Shown: piece by piece, positions 17,501 through 25,850 of the stretch
How positions within the stretch are numbered: the first letter of the stretch is position 1
Layout: every line of letters begins with the position of its first letter
Made by a program: the position numbers and the translations under genes
The notes under the pieces: model-generated
Databases searched by the model: none
What the model saw: only the letters and a program-made list of their open reading frames with translations
What the model was told of the DNA's origin: nothing
NCBI RefSeq assembly: GCF_003585765.1
Contig: NZ_CP021235.1
Coordinates: 1,364,001-1,428,000 of the forward strand
Length of the DNA stretch: 64,000 nt
Source: Pontibacter actiniarum
GTDB lineage: Bacteria > Bacteroidota > Bacteroidia > Cytophagales > Hymenobacteraceae
Direction of reading: 5' to 3'

Positions 17501-17936
17501 CTATGCCCTGGCCCGCCTTGCCTTTGCCCCGGAACTTGACAAGGTGCTGCGCCAGATGGTGTACGAGGGCATCATCAGCGAACGGGAGAAGCCGGAGGTA
17601 AAGCAGAAGCTGACGCAGGTGCTGAACCACCCTAAGCTGGGCCGTTACTTCACCAATCAGGTGGTGGTGGAGCATGAAAAGGAGGTGCTGGACGCCCGTG
17701 CCTACCTCTATAAGCCCGACCGCATTGTGTTCGACGGCGAGGCGGTGGTGCTGCTGGAGTTTAAAACGCCGCCACCGGAGCCGGCGCACCGCTACCGGCT
17801 GGACCACTACGCGGTGCGCTTCCGGCAACTGGGCTACGAGCAGGTAACGTGCGTGCTGTACTACTTCGAAACCGAGGAGGTGATGGAGTGGCAATACGGC
17901 GCTAAAACCGCCGGGCAACTGGGCCTGGAGCTGTAG
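14538..17936 (+). CDS. addA: AddA-like UvrD/RecB helicase-nuclease
   Basis: A 1132-residue superfamily 1 helicase with a C-terminal nuclease, the large subunit of an AddAB-type recombination machine that processes double-strand breaks. Walker A is SSAGSGKT (Lys16, Thr17). Motif II is DEFQD at residues 408-412. Later motifs include NYRSRSEII, ITSIHKSKGLAYPVVLV and LYVALTRPMDRLYL. The C-terminal PD-(D/E)XK site is KPDRIV with Asp1061 and LLEFKT with Glu1074 and Lys1076, so the nuclease looks active. The start ATG at 14538 puts Walker A directly at the N-terminus, as in the family. Its partner AddB-like gene lies 3 kb downstream rather than adjacent, separated by the phytochrome and VOC genes. 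Confidence 0.93.
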   Translation: MPSVFKIYSSSAGSGKTYHLTKEYLKLALHSSDPDYYRSVLAITFTNDAAAEMKERILGALRNFNDNSLPERDKRKSEELLEGITQDLQLEYPEEKLDKEEVRRRAASLFRQILYNYSDFSVSTIDSFVNKIVQAFTRELNIPQNFEVDLDSNTLLSTAVSLLLDKVTDSKEDLLSQTLEQYALEKAREGKSWTMLPDDLMDFARNLLNEQVYEAITDLQQLSLEDFKEVREQLFLVQQQVAETVQEAAQQAMQLFGNADVSPADLYQSTRGIWSYFNTWLKSVDLNYGNSNAQKTVEEDKWYGGKASAYAKAQIDSIKEPLTELYFHIESIKEQYAATFTLVQQVVPHLYKVSLLNELEKCLQEIKLDKNTVHISEFNKRIIDIVLKEPVPFIYERLGEKYKHILIDEFQDTSVLQWNNLLPLVDNALASGHFSMVVGDAKQAIYRWRGGEMEQILHLYKNSTRQLYENRRHGPLIRERYESVDQALQPNNLSTNYRSRSEIIGFNNELFTFISQSHPQFGIFTSIYDKDFAQQVPTGSDKSGGHIQVMFTHDDDSNYKYDLNSCSRTGELYEGYTQEKALTYDESTLNMVLQLVNHCREEGYALKDMAILCRTNIKSKLIANFLKEKGFSIISQDSLSLQFAEVINLIIAMFRVFNRPHDSLAKSEALYLVCKVALESVPDVEMTRTIADIANEKENQSFFDQLRVFGFDVQERETGNLSIYELTEKLIRVFDLLGKNNESEYLFRFLDLVLEYSLKNSNNQNNFLAYWDVQKEKLSINTPKDRNAITITSIHKSKGLAYPVVLVPFADWGTEPKRGSLMWSHLPDGVSVTGKLRSVAVNISSKLENTILTEQYSTEIEKTFIENLNMLYVALTRPMDRLYLIGNAKDLLEERKAPKPDGQAKNVSHLLYRYLVHKELWAFGQHCYQLHKGTPQALQHRVGDERSYFLDHLTSTDWEQRLKIKQHANNVFDFETQTVQRQQNRKLHYALARLAFAPELDKVLRQMVYEGIISEREKPEVKQKLTQVLNHPKLGRYFTNQVVVEHEKEVLDARAYLYKPDRIVFDGEAVVLLEFKTPPPEPAHRYRLDHYAVRFRQLGYEQVTCVLYYFETEEVMEWQYGAKTAGQLGLEL

Positions 17937-18062
17937 CAAAGCAGGCTGTAGCCGTTAGTTCGCAGCACAGGCTGTACTTGCAGCGGGAGACGACATCTCG
18001 AATACGGCATCAAACGTTAAAGCAATCTCTTAAAAAGCAGATTATTCAATACGAGCATCTTC

Positions 18063-20291
18063 ATGCAGAATTACAAAAACCTGAAAGTTGACCTTTCCAA
18101 CTGTGACAAAGAGCCCATCCACATCATCGGCCGGATTCAGCCGCACGGCTTTATGCTTATACTTGACCATGACTCGCTGCTCGTGGAGCAGGCCAGCGAG
18201 AACGTGGCAGGCTTTCTGGGGATAGAGGCCAGCAGTTTGATCGGTCAGTCGCTGGAGGTGCTGTGCTCCGGGGAAGGCTACATGCTGCTGGAGCAGCAGT
18301 TGCGAAATGCCGTGAAGCTGAACCCGCAGCTGCTCCTGATGCAGGAGCAGGTATACTTCGGCTTTGTTCACCTGTCGGCGGGCAAGCTGGTGCTGGAGTG
18401 CGAGCCTGCCGTGCCCACAGCCGAACAGCAGCGCCTGGAGAACGCTTACCAGTTCGCCCAGTTCCAGACTGATCTGAACGAGCTGGATACCATGGCCGGG
18501 CAGTCGCAGCTGGTGGTGGACTACGTGCAGCGCGTGCTGGATTACGACAGGGTCATGCTCTACAAATTTGATGAGGACTGGAACGGCGAGGTAATAGCAG
18601 ACAGGGTGAAGCCGGGCGTGCACTCGTACCTGCACCACCACTTCCCGGCCTCCGACATCCCGGCACCGGCCAGAGCCCTGCTCGAGAAGAAGCAGGTGCG
18701 GCAGATTCCGGATGTGCAGGCCCAGGCGGTGGATATCGTGCCGTACCTCAATCCTGCCACCGGAAGCCCTTCCAACATCATCCTGTCGGAGCTGCGGAAC
18801 CCCTCCGAGATTCACCTGGAGTACCTGCGGAACATGGACGTGAGCGCTACCCTGTCTTTCTCCATTATGGTGAAGGGCAAGCTGTGGGGCCTGATCACGT
18901 GCCAGCATCTTACGCCGGTGTTCAAAGACTACTGGAAACGGCAGCTCTGCTACCTGATAGCCAAGGCTTTTTCCAATGCCATCCTGTCTGACAGCGAGCA
19001 GCGCGATGTGCAAACACTGGCGCAAAGCAAAAAGCTGGAGGAAGAACTGATCCAGCGCCTTAGCGGGGCCAGCCATATCGGCAAAGAGCTTTTCGAGGGC
19101 GAGGTTAACCTTCTGCACCTCACCGGCTGCTCCGCGGCAGCCCTGTACTTCAACCACGAGCTGATTGCCTCGGGGCAAGGGCCTGATGAAAGCCAGGTCA
19201 TGCAGATCATAGACTGGCTCTCGGAGAACAACACCAGCCGGGTGTTCAGCACCAGGCAGCTTTCGAGCCACATGCCGGGTGCGGAGGCTTTTCGGGCAAA
19301 CGCCAGCGGGCTGCTTGCCCTGGAGATCTCCCGCTACAACAAAGAGTACATTCTATACTTTAAGCCGGAGATAAAGGAGACCCGGATATGGGCAGGTAAC
19401 CCCGATAAGCCACTCCCCGGCGGAGACATGCGGATACACCCGCGCAAGTCTTTCCAGAACTGGACGGAAGTGATCAAAGGGAAGTCTGAGCCCTGGACGG
19501 TGAACGAGCTGGAGATCACGCAGATGCTGCTGAAAGACATTACGGCGATCATACTGCGCAACCAGGCCAGCCAGCTGAAGCAGCTAAACCAGGAGCTAAA
19601 GCTCTACACCCAGGACCTGCACGTTAAAAACAGCCGCCTGGAGGATTTTGCCCATATCATCACGCATAACCTGCGGTCACCGTTAAAGAACATCAAAGGC
19701 CTGCACAGCTTATACCTGGCAGAGCCTACAAACGAGAGCGCCGCAGAGATAATGGAGCACATCTCCAAAATGACGGATAACATCTCGGCGACCATCGATG
19801 ACCTGAACCTGATTCTGAAGGCGGCCATTGAGCAGCAGTTGCCGCAGTGCAATGTGCAGCTCCACGACATCATTGAGAAGGAAATTGAGAACCTGCAGGC
19901 TGAGATAAAGCAGACCGACGCGAAGATCTGTACCGACCTGCAGGTGCCCGCGCTGAATATGCCAAAGGTGTATTTGGAGAGCATCATGCACAACCTGCTT
20001 TCCAACGCGCTAAAGTACAGAGGCGACCGGCCGCCGCTCATCACCGTGAGAAGCTGGCAGGAGGAGCATAACATCTACCTCTCCGTGGCTGACAATGGCT
20101 TAGGCATGGACCTGGGCAAGGTTGGGCCGAAACTGTTTGGCCTCTACAATACCTTCCACCGCAAAAAAGACGCAAAAGGGCTGGGCTTATACTTAACACG
20201 CATGCAGGTAGAGGGCCTGGGCGGAAAGATCAGCGTAGAGAGCGCACCGGAGAAAGGCACTACCTTTACGGTACAGCTCCCAAGGCATTAG
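18063..20291 (+). CDS. Bacteriophytochrome sensor histidine kinase
   Basis: A 742-residue red/far-red light sensor kinase. N-terminal PAS: NCDKEPIHIIGRIQPHG, with Cys14 at the biliverdin-attachment position of bacterial phytochromes. GAF: HHHFPASDIPAPAR has the PxSDIP signature, and SEIHLEYLRNMDV carries the pyrrole-contacting His. PHY: MRIHPRKSFQNW contains the tongue PRxSF motif. Kinase: ITHNLRSPLKN (phospho-acceptor His535), N box MHNLLSNALKYR, G boxes DNGLGM and KGLGLYL. All photosensory landmarks are intact. No receiver domain or neighbouring response regulator is seen, and no heme oxygenase gene for biliverdin supply is in the window. A VOC gene follows 20 bases later. Confidence 0.95.
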   Translation: MQNYKNLKVDLSNCDKEPIHIIGRIQPHGFMLILDHDSLLVEQASENVAGFLGIEASSLIGQSLEVLCSGEGYMLLEQQLRNAVKLNPQLLLMQEQVYFGFVHLSAGKLVLECEPAVPTAEQQRLENAYQFAQFQTDLNELDTMAGQSQLVVDYVQRVLDYDRVMLYKFDEDWNGEVIADRVKPGVHSYLHHHFPASDIPAPARALLEKKQVRQIPDVQAQAVDIVPYLNPATGSPSNIILSELRNPSEIHLEYLRNMDVSATLSFSIMVKGKLWGLITCQHLTPVFKDYWKRQLCYLIAKAFSNAILSDSEQRDVQTLAQSKKLEEELIQRLSGASHIGKELFEGEVNLLHLTGCSAAALYFNHELIASGQGPDESQVMQIIDWLSENNTSRVFSTRQLSSHMPGAEAFRANASGLLALEISRYNKEYILYFKPEIKETRIWAGNPDKPLPGGDMRIHPRKSFQNWTEVIKGKSEPWTVNELEITQMLLKDITAIILRNQASQLKQLNQELKLYTQDLHVKNSRLEDFAHIITHNLRSPLKNIKGLHSLYLAEPTNESAAEIMEHISKMTDNISATIDDLNLILKAAIEQQLPQCNVQLHDIIEKEIENLQAEIKQTDAKICTDLQVPALNMPKVYLESIMHNLLSNALKYRGDRPPLITVRSWQEEHNIYLSVADNGLGMDLGKVGPKLFGLYNTFHRKKDAKGLGLYLTRMQVEGLGGKISVESAPEKGTTFTVQLPRH

Positions 20292-20311
20292 CAATAAACA
20301 AGGCAAAATAT

Positions 20312-20746
20312 ATGGAACCAAGATTAACACTGATCACCTTAGGCGTGAGAAACCTGCAACGGGCGAAGGAGTTTTACCAGCACGTGTTCGGGTGGCAGCC
20401 CAGCGAGAGCAGCAACGACAGCATTGTCTTTTTTCAGTTGAACGGCATGCAGCTGGCTCTTTTTCCGCAGGAGTCCTTAGCCGATGATGCCGGTGTTCCG
20501 GCCGAGGGCAGCGGCTTTAAGCGTTTTTCGCTGGCGCACAACGTGGCCTCTGAGCAGCAGGTGGATGAGCTGGTGGCGCAGCTGGAGCAGAAGGGCGCCA
20601 CTGTGCTGAAACGCCCGGAGAAAGTGTTCTGGGGAGGCTACAGCAGCTACATTGCAGACCCGGACGACAACCTGTGGGAGATCGCCTACAATCCATTCCT
20701 GCTGCCGGATGACCCAAGCGGGCACAGGCAGGACTCTATACATTAA
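20312..20746 (+). CDS. VOC (glyoxalase/bleomycin-resistance fold) family protein
   Basis: A 144-residue cytosolic protein with two beta-alpha-beta-beta-beta modules. The first is LTLITLGVRNLQRAKEFYQHVFGW. The second ends YSSYIADPDDNLWEIAYNP, with the Glu (in WEIAYNP) that often ligates metal. Such proteins are metal-dependent lyases, dioxygenases or isomerases, or ligand-binding resistance proteins; the substrate cannot be read here. It begins 20 bases after the phytochrome stop codon with no hairpin between, so the two are probably co-transcribed, though no functional link is known. Confidence 0.88.
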   Translation: MEPRLTLITLGVRNLQRAKEFYQHVFGWQPSESSNDSIVFFQLNGMQLALFPQESLADDAGVPAEGSGFKRFSLAHNVASEQQVDELVAQLEQKGATVLKRPEKVFWGGYSSYIADPDDNLWEIAYNPFLLPDDPSGHRQDSIH

Positions 20747-20910
20747 GTATCGGGGTTAAAAGGATGAGAGGATGCACAGGGGCGGCCTATACTTACAGGC
20801 ACCTCCATCCTAATGATGCTGGCAAAGAGAAAAGCGCTCCATCACGCAATCACTCACTCTGAAGTTAAACATTCAGTCATTCAACATACAGTTATTCAAA
20901 ACTTACCCAC

Positions 20911-23817
20911 GTGCAAACCTTTCTGGAGCTAACGGCCAAATACGTTTACGAGAAGTATAAAGAAAACATCAGCGACCTGTGCGTGGTGCTGCCCTCGCGC
21001 CGTGCGAGCTTTTTCTTTAAAACAGCCCTGGCCCAGGCGGCCCCGGACCCGATCTGGTCGCCGGAGGTGTATGCCATGGAGGACTTTATCCGCAGTCTCT
21101 CCAAAACCGATGTGCTGGAGCCGATAAACCTGCAGCTGGAGCTGTTCGACCTGATGCGCGAGCAGGACCCGAAGCTCGATTTCGACAACTTCGTGACCTG
21201 GGCGGGCACCCTGCTGGAGGACTTCAGTCGCATCGACCAGAACCTGGTGGCCACGGACAAGCTGTTTGAGTACCTGGGGGAGGCGAAGGCGCTGGAGCGC
21301 TGGGACCCGAAGTTCCTGGGCAAAGAGCTCTCTCCTACCCTTAAAAAGTACTTCAGCCTTTGGGATAACATCGAGAAGACCTACCACAACCTGCAGCGGC
21401 GCTTGCTGGATAAAAAGCAGGCCTACACAGGTATGGCTTTTCGCAAAGTGGCCGAAACCATTGAGCAGATTGCCAGGACGAGCGAGTGCCACCAGTTCAT
21501 TTTTATCGGCCTGAACAGCCTTACCCGCTCCGAGGAGAAGATCATCCGGACGCTGCTCAAGTATGAGAAGGCCGAGGTGCTCTTCGATTCTGATGATTTC
21601 TACATGGAGGGCGATTCGCCTAACCGTGCCGGTGGCTTTTTGCGCAGCTACAAAAGCACCTGGGGCATGCCGGAGTGGCGCTGGCAGCAGAACCTACTGC
21701 AGACAGATACAAAAGAGATAAACGTTATCGGCGTGGCCAACGCCAGCATGCAGGGCAAGCTGGCCGGGCAGCTGCTACAGGAGATACGGCAGCAGGACAA
21801 GCACGCGCAGACGGCCATCGTGCTGCCCGACGAAACGCTGCTGCTGCCCGTGCTGCACTCCATCCCGGAGGACGTGCCTACCTATAACGTTACCATGGGC
21901 CTCAGCTTTAGGGGCACCCCGCTGTTTAACCTCATCGACCTGCTTTTTGAAGTACACCTGACGGGGGTAACGCAGCTGCAGGCCTCCGGCTACAAAGTAT
22001 ACCAGTACCACCACCTGAGCGTCACGAAGCTGCTGACGCACCCTTTCATCCGCCGGTACGAGCTTTACCTCGGCGACCAGCCGGAGAAGGCCCGGTACCA
22101 TGGCATGATCCAGCAGGTGCTCGACAAGATGGTGCAGGAGAACAAAGTGTTGATTACGGCGCAGGAGCTTATTGAGCTGAGCCAGCACCACCCGCTCTTC
22201 GAGACGCTTTTCCGCACCTGGCGCGACTGCGACGACATTATCGTGGCGATGTATGAGCTGATCGAGCTGCTGCGCGAAGTATACACCCACGGCCGCAACA
22301 GCATCGAAACGGAGTACCTGTACATCTTCTATACCTTGGTGAAGCGCCTCGATACCATCTTCGACTGCCGCGAGCACAAGATCTCCGTGCGCAGCTTCCG
22401 GAAGTTTCTCTACGAGTTGATTTCCCAGACGCGCCTGCCCTTCAGCGGGGAGCCAATCTCGGAGGTGCAGATCATGGGTATGCTGGAAACGCGTGCGCTG
22501 GACTTTGAGAACCTGATCATCCTGTCGGTAAACGAGAACGTGCTGCCTGCGCCCAAGCGCCAGGAGTCGCTGATGCCCTATGATGTGCTGCGGGAGTTCG
22601 GCCTGCCGACGTATGCCGAAACCGAGGGGACCATGGCCTATAACTTTTACCGCCTGCTGCAGCGCGCCAAGAAGATAAACCTGCTTTACGTGCTTCCCTC
22701 CGACACCTACGGCTCCGGCGAGAAAAGCCGTTTCATACTGCAGCTGCAAAACGACCTGGCCCTGCGCAACCCCAACATCACGTTCCGCGACCTGACGGCC
22801 TCCGTAGAGTTGCAGGAAACGCGCAAGTACAGCGAAGATATCATTATTGAAAAGACACCCGAAACGCTTACTGCGCTTCGCGCGGAGCTGGAGCGGGGGC
22901 TTTACCCTTCGCACCTGAACATGTACATCAACTGCTCGTTGCAGTATTACTTTACCCGCATCGCCAAAATGCAGGAGGTGGATGAGGTGGAGGAGCAGCT
23001 TGGCGCCGACCAGTTCGGTACCATTGTGCACCAGGTGCTGGAGGACTTTTTCCGGCCGCATGAGCAAAGCGGCGACCCCCTGCTTGCCGGGCATGTGGAG
23101 CAGATGCTGCAGGCGCTGCCCGATAAAGTAAAGCGCGAGTTCAGCAAAGTGACCCTGGGGGCCAAGCCGGAGCGCGGCATGAACTACCTGCTCTACAAAG
23201 TGGCGGTGGAGGTGCTGGAGAAATACCTGCAGAAGCTGAAGGATTCTGACGAGCTGCCCCTCTACGTGCTGCGCCTCGAGCAAACGCTGGCCACCACGCT
23301 TCCGGTGCAGGTGGGCAACGAGGTGGTAAACGTGCGTATCGCCGGCAAAGCAGACCGCATCGACCTCACGGGCCCTGAACTGCGCGTGATTGACTATAAA
23401 ACAGGCAAAGTGGAGCAGAACCAGCTGCGCGTAAAGCCTGAGGATGTTTCGCTGCACTTCCTAACCGACCAGAAGTATGGCAAAGCCCGCCAGCTCTGGC
23501 TGTATGAGTACGTGCTGAAGCGGGTGCTGGAGGAGCAGCCCGAAACTATACTTCGCCGTGCCGGCCACATCTCCCCACAAAGTATACAGCCGAAGTCGGG
23601 CATCCTCTCCTTCCGAAACCTGGAGCCGGGCGTGCTGTCGTCGGAGTTTAACTTTACAGAGGCGGACGGTGCCACTCCAAAGGATTTTGTGGCGGCCTCC
23701 GAAGAGCTGCTGGGAGACTTCGTGCGCCGCATGCTGGACCCCGAGGAGCCAATCAGAAAAACGCAGGACCTGGATGTGTGCCAGTGGTGCGCCTACAGGG
23801 GAATTTGTGCGCGGTAA
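20911..23817 (+). CDS. addB: AddB-like PD-(D/E)XK nuclease, Fe-S cluster type
   Basis: A 968-residue partner of the AddA-like protein. The N-terminal half is an inactivated helicase-like region: LCVVLPSRRASFFFK stands where a helicase would have Walker A, and no GxxGxGKT is visible. The C-terminal nuclease has GKADRIDL (Asp815) and RVIDYKTGK (Asp828, Lys830). Four Cys match the AddB iron-sulphur staple: Cys675 in YINCSLQYYF, then Cys957, Cys960 and Cys966 in CQWCAYRGIC. This bracketing of the nuclease domain is the AddB hallmark. The start is GTG at 20911, giving MQTFLELTAKYVYEKY. There is a 164-base gap upstream with no obvious promoter. Confidence 0.92.
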   Translation: MQTFLELTAKYVYEKYKENISDLCVVLPSRRASFFFKTALAQAAPDPIWSPEVYAMEDFIRSLSKTDVLEPINLQLELFDLMREQDPKLDFDNFVTWAGTLLEDFSRIDQNLVATDKLFEYLGEAKALERWDPKFLGKELSPTLKKYFSLWDNIEKTYHNLQRRLLDKKQAYTGMAFRKVAETIEQIARTSECHQFIFIGLNSLTRSEEKIIRTLLKYEKAEVLFDSDDFYMEGDSPNRAGGFLRSYKSTWGMPEWRWQQNLLQTDTKEINVIGVANASMQGKLAGQLLQEIRQQDKHAQTAIVLPDETLLLPVLHSIPEDVPTYNVTMGLSFRGTPLFNLIDLLFEVHLTGVTQLQASGYKVYQYHHLSVTKLLTHPFIRRYELYLGDQPEKARYHGMIQQVLDKMVQENKVLITAQELIELSQHHPLFETLFRTWRDCDDIIVAMYELIELLREVYTHGRNSIETEYLYIFYTLVKRLDTIFDCREHKISVRSFRKFLYELISQTRLPFSGEPISEVQIMGMLETRALDFENLIILSVNENVLPAPKRQESLMPYDVLREFGLPTYAETEGTMAYNFYRLLQRAKKINLLYVLPSDTYGSGEKSRFILQLQNDLALRNPNITFRDLTASVELQETRKYSEDIIIEKTPETLTALRAELERGLYPSHLNMYINCSLQYYFTRIAKMQEVDEVEEQLGADQFGTIVHQVLEDFFRPHEQSGDPLLAGHVEQMLQALPDKVKREFSKVTLGAKPERGMNYLLYKVAVEVLEKYLQKLKDSDELPLYVLRLEQTLATTLPVQVGNEVVNVRIAGKADRIDLTGPELRVIDYKTGKVEQNQLRVKPEDVSLHFLTDQKYGKARQLWLYEYVLKRVLEEQPETILRRAGHISPQSIQPKSGILSFRNLEPGVLSSEFNFTEADGATPKDFVAASEELLGDFVRRMLDPEEPIRKTQDLDVCQWCAYRGICAR

Positions 23818-23882
23818 AAAAAAGCATGAGTTAATGGTTTTCTTACTTTTACTTCTACCCTTTAAGTTACAGTAACAACTAT

Positions 23883-24437
23883 ATGGCTAAACTGAAACAC
23901 ATGCTCTCGCTTGTAGCTTTGCTTCTTGCTGTTTTTGTAGTCTCTCCGCACCAATCTTCTGCCCAAACAGTGCAAGACTTGGATAAAAAGTATGGCTTTC
24001 GAGATGTACACTTTGGAGATCAGCTAAACGCTATCGTAGGTATGCAAGAGTACAAGCATGCATTAAGTAGCCAGCCGCACAGTGCATGGAAAGAGTACAG
24101 GCGCTCTACAGACAACCTGCAAATTGGAGACGTAGCATTAGATTACCTCGCCTATGAGAGCTTTAATGAACGTTTTTACAGGGTAATGTTCGTTGCTGAC
24201 GCTATCCACGGGTACAAGCTCTTTGAAATACTTTCTACTGTGTATGGAAAACCTAACGGCAAAATTGAGCTTAGTTCAGGAGCTGAATACTATTGGAGGG
24301 GGGACAAAGTGGAAATGATCATGTCCGAGACAGCACCCCAAAAAGTGCATGTCTTTATTACATCTCTTTCAATTCAAGAGGAGCTGCAAAAACATCTTCA
24401 GGCGGAAAGACTAAAATCGCTCCAGAATGAGCTTTGA
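23883..24437 (+). CDS. Hypothetical exported protein
   Basis: A 184-residue protein with a signal peptide (LSLVALLLAVFVVSP, cleavage near SSAQ at residue 27). The mature part begins TVQDLDKKYGFRDVHFGD, reads like a small alpha/beta domain with Tyr-rich strands, and ends in a charged helix rich in Leu, Gln and Lys. I do not recognise the family. KYGFRDVHFGDQ resembles the opening of many small Bacteroidota periplasmic proteins of unknown role. Base composition is more AT-rich than the surrounding genes (codons such as AAA, TTA, CTT), which may indicate recent acquisition. It follows addB by 65 bases without a terminator. Confidence 0.75.
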   Translation: MAKLKHMLSLVALLLAVFVVSPHQSSAQTVQDLDKKYGFRDVHFGDQLNAIVGMQEYKHALSSQPHSAWKEYRRSTDNLQIGDVALDYLAYESFNERFYRVMFVADAIHGYKLFEILSTVYGKPNGKIELSSGAEYYWRGDKVEMIMSETAPQKVHVFITSLSIQEELQKHLQAERLKSLQNEL

Positions 24438-24670
24438 AGCAATTCAACTGAGCTTACTAAAACGTTTCGTTTCTGCTGATGGCTTCTCTGTGTCAGCGAT
24501 ACGTCCTGGGGCTTTTTAACTGTTATTGTTCGCGTAGGTGGGTTGTGGTTCCGGTTCATCTTTATCTAAACTCCTATCTCAAACAATCAAGCCTCTCAGG
24601 GAATCGCCGGCGTACCCCTACCCTATCTGTAAAAGCTAACTTAAAGCCATAGTATAAGTATGTACCTCCT

Positions 24671-25756
24671 GTGAACAGGATACTAAGAATATTAAGCAAG
24701 CTCGGGCTGACGCTACAGATCATAAAAACTGCCTTTGCTGCTGCACTTTCCTGGTTTATCGCCTCCAGCCTGCTCCACTCTCCTTATCCTTACTTTGCGG
24801 CGGTGGCGGCCATTATTACCGTGCAGGTTACGGTGGCAGACTCCGTTAATAAAGCTTCGCAACGTATTATCGGTATTATTGGCGGCGTTCTGATCAGCAT
24901 GCTGCTGGGGCACTGGTTTGAGATCGGGGCTATTTCCATCTTCTTCATTATTTTGATTGGGATGGGGATCGCCAAAGCCTTCCGAATGAATCCCCAGATC
25001 ATTTCGCAGGTGGCCATTAGCTCGCTGCTGGTGCTGGCTTTTGGCCAAACCAAGGCCGGGTATGCCTATGAGCGCATCATCGAAACCATTCTGGGCTCCG
25101 GCATCGCTGTCCTGATCAACGCCCTGATTGTTCCGCAGGATGCTATCCCTGAAGTGGAAAGGAGCATTGTGTCCTACAGCAAACTGGCTGCCAGTACACT
25201 AAAAGGCTTAAGCGCCCTGTTGATAGAAAGCGGAGGCCGCCGGAGAACAGGCCGTTCCGAAGTGGAGGCGCTCACCAAAGTAGCCATGGAGTGCCGCAAA
25301 TCGCTTGAGCTGGCAGAGCAAAGCCTGAAGTACAACCCCTTGCTTACCCACAAACGCGCCAGACTTGCCCGTTTGGCGGCTGATACCAGGCTGCTGCACA
25401 GCATTATGATCCAGATCAGGGGTATCAGGAGAAGCCTGGCGGACCTGCAGCAAAACAGCGCCTTTCAAACGGACTATAGTAAAGAGCAGTTGGAAAATGC
25501 CCTGGGAGCGACGGCCACGTGTGTAGAGGCGTTCGGGCAAACAATTGTTGCCCCTTCCGATAGCAAGGCGGCTGCCCTGGGCGGGGCCATCCGGCTGGCG
25601 CGGCAGGAACAGGCCCGATGCCTGGAAAGCCTGGCCAATGTCTCCTCCCTGGCCATTCTGCAGGATATGGGCAGCATCCTGACGGACCTCAGCCGCATTG
25701 TAGCGGAAACAGAGCGGCCGGAAACGGAGAAAGAGGATATCCCGAAAGTAGCGTGA
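24671..25756 (+). CDS. ArAE/FUSC-type aromatic acid exporter family protein
   Basis: A 361-residue inner-membrane protein. Residues 1-165 contain about five hydrophobic segments, including LSWFIASSLL, YFAAVAAIITVQVTV, GGVLISMLLGH, ISIFFIILIGMGIA and ILGSGIAVLINALIV. VTVADSVNKASQRIIGIIGG is characteristic of the DUF939/ArAE group. The C-terminal 190 residues form a cytosolic helical domain with coiled-coil character. By family it may export aromatic acids or other organic anions; the substrate is not evident. The start is GTG at 24671 (MNRILRILSKLGLTL). It is convergent with the aldo/keto reductase gene and they share a terminator. Confidence 0.85.
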   Translation: MNRILRILSKLGLTLQIIKTAFAAALSWFIASSLLHSPYPYFAAVAAIITVQVTVADSVNKASQRIIGIIGGVLISMLLGHWFEIGAISIFFIILIGMGIAKAFRMNPQIISQVAISSLLVLAFGQTKAGYAYERIIETILGSGIAVLINALIVPQDAIPEVERSIVSYSKLAASTLKGLSALLIESGGRRRTGRSEVEALTKVAMECRKSLELAEQSLKYNPLLTHKRARLARLAADTRLLHSIMIQIRGIRRSLADLQQNSAFQTDYSKEQLENALGATATCVEAFGQTIVAPSDSKAAALGGAIRLARQEQARCLESLANVSSLAILQDMGSILTDLSRIVAETERPETEKEDIPKVA

Positions 25757-25801
25757 GCTGCAGCCTTGGATGTAGCAGAAAAAAAACCAACGGAAACAGA
25801 A

Positions 25802-25835
25802 AAGCCCGTGGCCTCCTCTGTGCCACGGGCTTCTG
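25802..25835. terminator. Bidirectional terminator between convergent genes
   Basis: Arms AGCCCGTGGC and GCCACGGGCT (25803-25812 and 25822-25831) with A-rich DNA to the left. It lies between the ArAE gene and the aldo/keto reductase gene. Confidence 0.75.
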
Positions 25836-25850
25836 TGCTAAAGGGGCAGG

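Noticed and set aside
15360..17939. Long open frame (859 residues) on the minus strand opposite addA
   Set aside because: It lies fully antisense to a gene with clear helicase and nuclease motifs. Its translation is rich in Leu, His, Gln and Val as expected for the complement of GC-rich codons and has no recognisable domain.
21775..23457. 560-residue minus-strand frame opposite addB
   Set aside because: It is antisense to a gene with an intact Fe-S staple and nuclease motif and has shadow-like composition with no domain.
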